From: Asticcacaulis currens
GTDB lineage: Bacteria > Pseudomonadota > Alphaproteobacteria > Caulobacterales > Caulobacteraceae
Reading direction: 5' to 3'
DNA: 64,000 nt
NCBI RefSeq assembly: GCF_028550395.1
Contig: NZ_JAQQKW010000009.1
Location: forward strand, 1 to 64,000
The position numbers and the translations under genes are program-made. Position 1 is the first letter of the stretch. Each line of letters starts with the position of its first letter. This document shows, piece by piece, positions 61,243 through 64,000 of the stretch. The notes beneath the pieces were generated by a model. That model did not search any database. It was not told the DNA's origin and saw only the letters and a list, made by a program, of their open reading frames with translations.

Positions 61243-62825
61243 TGCACCTGTGCGCCCGGCCCCAGCGGCAGGTCAAGCGCCACCCAGGCCGCCGTCAGGC
61301 CTATCCCCGCCACCATGAAGCTCAGGGCATAGGGCAGCATCAGGGCGAGCAGCGACCCTACCCCCATGCTCTTGTCCCACCGGCGCGTGAAGGCCAGAAT
61401 CAGCGGGAAGTAGGACATCAGCGGCGTCATGATATTGGTGTAGCTGTCACCCATGCGGTAGGCCGCCGTGGTCATTTCCGGCGAAATACCGACCAGCATG
61501 AACATCGGCACCACCACGGGGGCGAGCGCCGACCACTTGGCCGAGGCCGAGCCGATAAACAGGTCGAGTATCGACGAGAATAAAAGCACGCTGACCAGCA
61601 GCAGCGGAGCGGGTAAACCCCACGCCTTGAGGATTTCGGCACCATTGATGGCGGTGATCGGCCCCAACCGTGACCAATTGAACATGGCCACAAAGTGCGC
61701 GGCGAAGAAGGCAAAGACCAGATAGGGCGCCAGCGAGCGTATCCCCTCACCCATCATCTTCACTACGTCGTTGTCGGATTTGATGGTCCCGGCCGCTGTG
61801 CCAAAGGCGATGGCGGTGGTGATAAACAGCAGGAAGAAGCCGGCGATCAGGGCGGCATAGAAGGGCTGAAGCTGCGCCGGGCCTGTGGCCTCTTCGTTGA
61901 TCAGGGGGGTATAGCCGGGCCACAACGCCAAAGCGGCGAATCCGGCAACGACCAGCACCGCGACGATCCCGGCGCGTTTCAGGCCCTTTGTCTCGGCGGG
62001 TGTGATTTCGGACTTGGCCAGTTCGGCCTGAAGTTCGGTGTCCGGCGAACCGCCCCATTTGCCCAGACGCGGCTCGACTACCTTATCGGTGATAAACCAC
62101 GCCACCGGGGTGAACAGGCCGACAATGGCGAGGATGAACCACCAGTTGCCGAGCGGGTTCATCGTCCATTCCGGGTCGATGATGCGGGCGGCCTCCTGAG
62201 TGAAGCCGAACAGCAGCACGTCAATCTGCCCCGGTGTGATATTGCCCGCATAGCCGCCCGACACAGCGGCGAAGGCTGCGGCGATCCCCACCAGCGGGTG
62301 CCTGCCGACCGAAGCATAGATCAGCCCGGCCAGAGGGATGAACACCACATAGGCCGCATCGGACGCATGATGCGACACCATGCCGGTTATGATCACGCAC
62401 GGGGTCAGGATGGCGCGCGGGGCATTGCGCAGAGAGGAGCGGATCAGCGCCGAAAACAGGCCTGAGCGTTCGGCCACGGCCGCACCGTACATGACCACGA
62501 CCACCACGCCCAGCGGCGCAAAACCGGTCAGGGTCTTCGGCATATCGACCAGAAGCCGCCCGATATTTTCGGCAGTAAACAGGCTGGTCGCCGTGTAGGT
62601 CACCACGCCGTTGTCGAGCGTTGCCCAGTGCGGGGCTTCGTCGCCGCTGTAGGGGATGGAGGCCGACCAGCCGAAATGCGCGCCGATGGTCGAAAGCACC
62701 ATCAGGCCCAGTATCAGCCAGACGAAAATCATCACCGGGTCAGGCAGCAGATTGCCGGCCTTTTCGACCAGCCCCAGAAAACCTTTGGATCGCCGTATGG
62801 CGTCTTGCGATTGCGGCCCGTTCAC
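61224..62825 (-). CDS. AbgT-family transporter
   Basis: A 533-residue protein with about 11 membrane helices. It has the AbgT pattern FLGLVEKAGNLLPDPVMIFV, SHHASDAAYVVFIPLAG, AGNITPGQIDVLLFG and LIGSASAKWSALAPVVVPMF. The family includes p-aminobenzoyl-glutamate importers and sulfonamide exporters. I chose the GTG at 62825 (AAGGAGCG 5 nt upstream) over an ATG at 62915 with no site. It is convergent with the pseudoenzyme gene. Confidence 0.92.
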   Translation of the reverse strand: MNGPQSQDAIRRSKGFLGLVEKAGNLLPDPVMIFVWLILGLMVLSTIGAHFGWSASIPYSGDEAPHWATLDNGVVTYTATSLFTAENIGRLLVDMPKTLTGFAPLGVVVVVMYGAAVAERSGLFSALIRSSLRNAPRAILTPCVIITGMVSHHASDAAYVVFIPLAGLIYASVGRHPLVGIAAAFAAVSGGYAGNITPGQIDVLLFGFTQEAARIIDPEWTMNPLGNWWFILAIVGLFTPVAWFITDKVVEPRLGKWGGSPDTELQAELAKSEITPAETKGLKRAGIVAVLVVAGFAALALWPGYTPLINEEATGPAQLQPFYAALIAGFFLLFITTAIAFGTAAGTIKSDNDVVKMMGEGIRSLAPYLVFAFFAAHFVAMFNWSRLGPITAINGAEILKAWGLPAPLLLVSVLLFSSILDLFIGSASAKWSALAPVVVPMFMLVGISPEMTTAAYRMGDSYTNIMTPLMSYFPLILAFTRRWDKSMGVGSLLALMLPYALSFMVAGIGLTAAWVALDLPLGPGAQVHYTPAS

Positions 62826-63090
62826 CCTGCGCTCCTTTACTGCAAAGCCACAGGTTAGCGGAGGTTTTCCGCCTGTAAACCGCTCCGTGTTCGTGCAAAC
62901 GATGGCAATCGTCAAAAAATAGAAAACCGATAAAGATGGCTATGCTTCGTCGCCGCGTGGCTTTCGGGCATAACATCTTTATCCTTCGGTGAAATGACTG
63001 AATAACGCCGACCCGTTTGCGTTCATGCACGGTTCAGGCACGCCGCACTAGTGTGGGTAGCATAGGGATGGGGCAAGACAGGAGACCGTT

Positions 63091-63492
63091 ATGAAACGCA
63101 TAATGACTACGTCCTTGCTGGCCATGATGGCTGGCTCCCTGCTGATGGCCGACGTGGCCACCGCTCACCCGCGCGACCACGACCGCTATGATCGTCGCGA
63201 ACGTCACCATGACCGGTACGAGCGCTGGGAACGCGACGACCGCCGCGGGCGTTACGACTATTACCGCAGCTATGATCGCGGCCGCCACTATGGCTGGCGC
63301 GAGCGTTCCGAATGGCGTCGCGGTGGCTATGTCGCCTATCGCGATTGGGATCGCGGCTATGAGGTGGATTACCGCCGCCACCGCCAGCTCTACGCGCCAC
63401 CGCGCGGCTATGAGTGGCGTCAGGTCGATGACCGCTACGTGCTGGCGGCTGTGGCCACGGGCCTGATTGCGGCCATCGTGCTTAGTAATTAA
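63091..63492 (+). CDS. RcnB-like secreted protein
   Basis: A 133-residue protein with a signal peptide ending TAHP, a long His/Asp/Arg/Tyr-rich region (RDHDRYDRRERHHDRYE) and a C-terminal RcnB-like domain (YAPPRGYEWRQVDDRYVL then AAVATGLIAAIVLS). RcnB proteins are periplasmic nickel/cobalt homeostasis factors; the His/Asp-rich part could bind metal. It has no metal exporter next to it. Confidence 0.85.
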   Translation: MKRIMTTSLLAMMAGSLLMADVATAHPRDHDRYDRRERHHDRYERWERDDRRGRYDYYRSYDRGRHYGWRERSEWRRGGYVAYRDWDRGYEVDYRRHRQLYAPPRGYEWRQVDDRYVLAAVATGLIAAIVLSN

Positions 63493-63503
63493 GGCATTGA
63501 ATG

Positions 63504-63533
63504 AGAAACGGCGTCCATTGGGGCGCCGTTTCT
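63504..63533. terminator. Bidirectional terminator between RcnB-like gene and dxs
   Basis: AGAAACGGCG (63504-63513) and CGCCGTTTCT (63524-63533) form a perfect 10-bp stem with a 10-nt loop, the T run continuing on the + side. It ends at the dxs stop codon. Confidence 0.88.
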
Positions 63534-64000
63534 TTATCCCTGCACCGCTGCCTTGGCGATATCGGCCTCGCTGAACCCCAGCGCTTTCATGGCCGAAGCC
63601 GCTATGCCCTGCGCGTCAAGGCCCGCATCGGCATACATTTTTTCCGGCTTGTCGTGGTCCTGGAAGCGGTCCGGCAGGGTCAGGGTGCGGATTTTCAGGC
63701 CGTTATCCAGCGCGCCCTCAGCCGCCAGATAGTGCAGCACAAAGGCTCCGAAGCCGCCCATGGCGCCCTCTTCGACCGTGATCAGGCATTCGTGGTGGCG
63801 CGCCAGTTGAAGGATCAGTGCCTTATCCAGCGGCTTGGCGAAACGTGCATCGGCCACCGTGGTCGAAAGCCCGCGCGCCCCCAAAAGATCGGCAGCCTTC
63901 AAGGCCTCCGGCAGGCGCGCCCCCAGCGACAGGATGGCCACCTTTGAGCCTTCGCGCACGATCCGCCCGCGCCCGATAGCCAGCGTTTCCGCCACGGCCG
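63534..64000 (-). CDS. dxs: 1-deoxy-D-xylulose-5-phosphate synthase, C-terminal part
   Basis: The last ~155 residues of a DXS, the first enzyme of the MEP isoprenoid pathway, open at the right edge of the window, so its start is outside. The C-terminal transketolase domain shows [37 protein letters not shown] and [20 protein letters not shown]. The final residues, [20 protein letters not shown], are typical. Confidence 0.95.
   Translation of the reverse strand, partial: AVAETLAIGRGRIVREGSKVAILSLGARLPEALKAADLLGARGLSTTVADARFAKPLDKALILQLARHHECLITVEEGAMGGFGAFVLHYLAAEGALDNGLKIRTLTLPDRFQDHDKPEKMYADAGLDAQGIAASAMKALGFSEADIAKAAVQG

Overview
The window looks like chromosomal DNA from a stalked alphaproteobacterium of the Caulobacterales, most like Asticcacaulis or Caulobacter. 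The reasons are HfaA/HfaB-type holdfast-anchor genes, TonB-dependent sugar uptake, a groESL operon with a CIRCE operator and an alphaproteobacterial sigma-32 promoter, a GAAC-N7-GAAC LexA box, and high GC with strong GC3 bias that produces many long false antisense frames. No rRNA, tRNA, CRISPR array, transposase or prophage was seen. The genus is an inference from gene content.

Layout. 0-5.1 kb: the 3' part of a GH2 beta-galactosidase, a very AT-rich promoter region, then a curli/holdfast-like cassette: a secreted protein with four repeats spaced about 46 residues, an HfaA-like protein and two tandem CsgG/HfaB-family proteins. 5.1-10.6 kb: a receiver protein, a TadG-like protein, and a membrane hybrid kinase fused to receiver, HPt and EAL domains. 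10.6-23.7 kb: a sugar-utilisation locus, all on the minus strand, of LacI regulator, TonB receptor, GH144-type glucanase, large discoidin-domain glycosidase-like protein, esterase-like lipoprotein, GH3 beta-glucosidase and GPH-type MFS transporter. Three identical 14-bp palindromic operators precede lacI. The likely substrate is a beta-glucan, perhaps beta-1,2-glucan. 23.7-25.5 kb: a LOV-domain (blue-light) hybrid histidine kinase. 25.7-36.5 kb: an operon of tldD, tldE/pmbA, DUF4159, moxR, DUF58, batA-like and two large membrane proteins.

36.7-43.2 kb: cyclophilin lipoprotein, small membrane proteins with a DUF2975/HTH pair, a TraB/GumN protein, an endonuclease/exonuclease/phosphatase-family protein, and groES-groEL. 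43.3-46.9 kb: a DUF3916-like gene, a frameshifted DUF559 endonuclease gene framed by inverted copies of a structured repeat, an ArsR-AHSA1 pair, fliN, lipB and a DUF805 gene with a duplicated 3' end. 47.2-50.5 kb: two TadG-like proteins with von Willebrand A domains. 50.5-64 kb: mostly housekeeping genes (RluA-type pseudouridine synthase, rarA with a LexA box, HNH nuclease, M48 protease, gluQ, cspA, AbgT transporter, RcnB-like protein, 3' part of dxs), plus an HSL-type hydrolase that has lost its catalytic Ser and His.

The most unusual features are the 46-residue repeat protein with its doubled CsgG/HfaB genes, the DUF559 gene framed by repeats whose hairpins show compensatory changes, the kinase-HPt-EAL fusion, the LOV kinase with an extra N-terminal DHp-like motif, and several families of dispersed palindromic elements, two of which have been captured into coding sequence.
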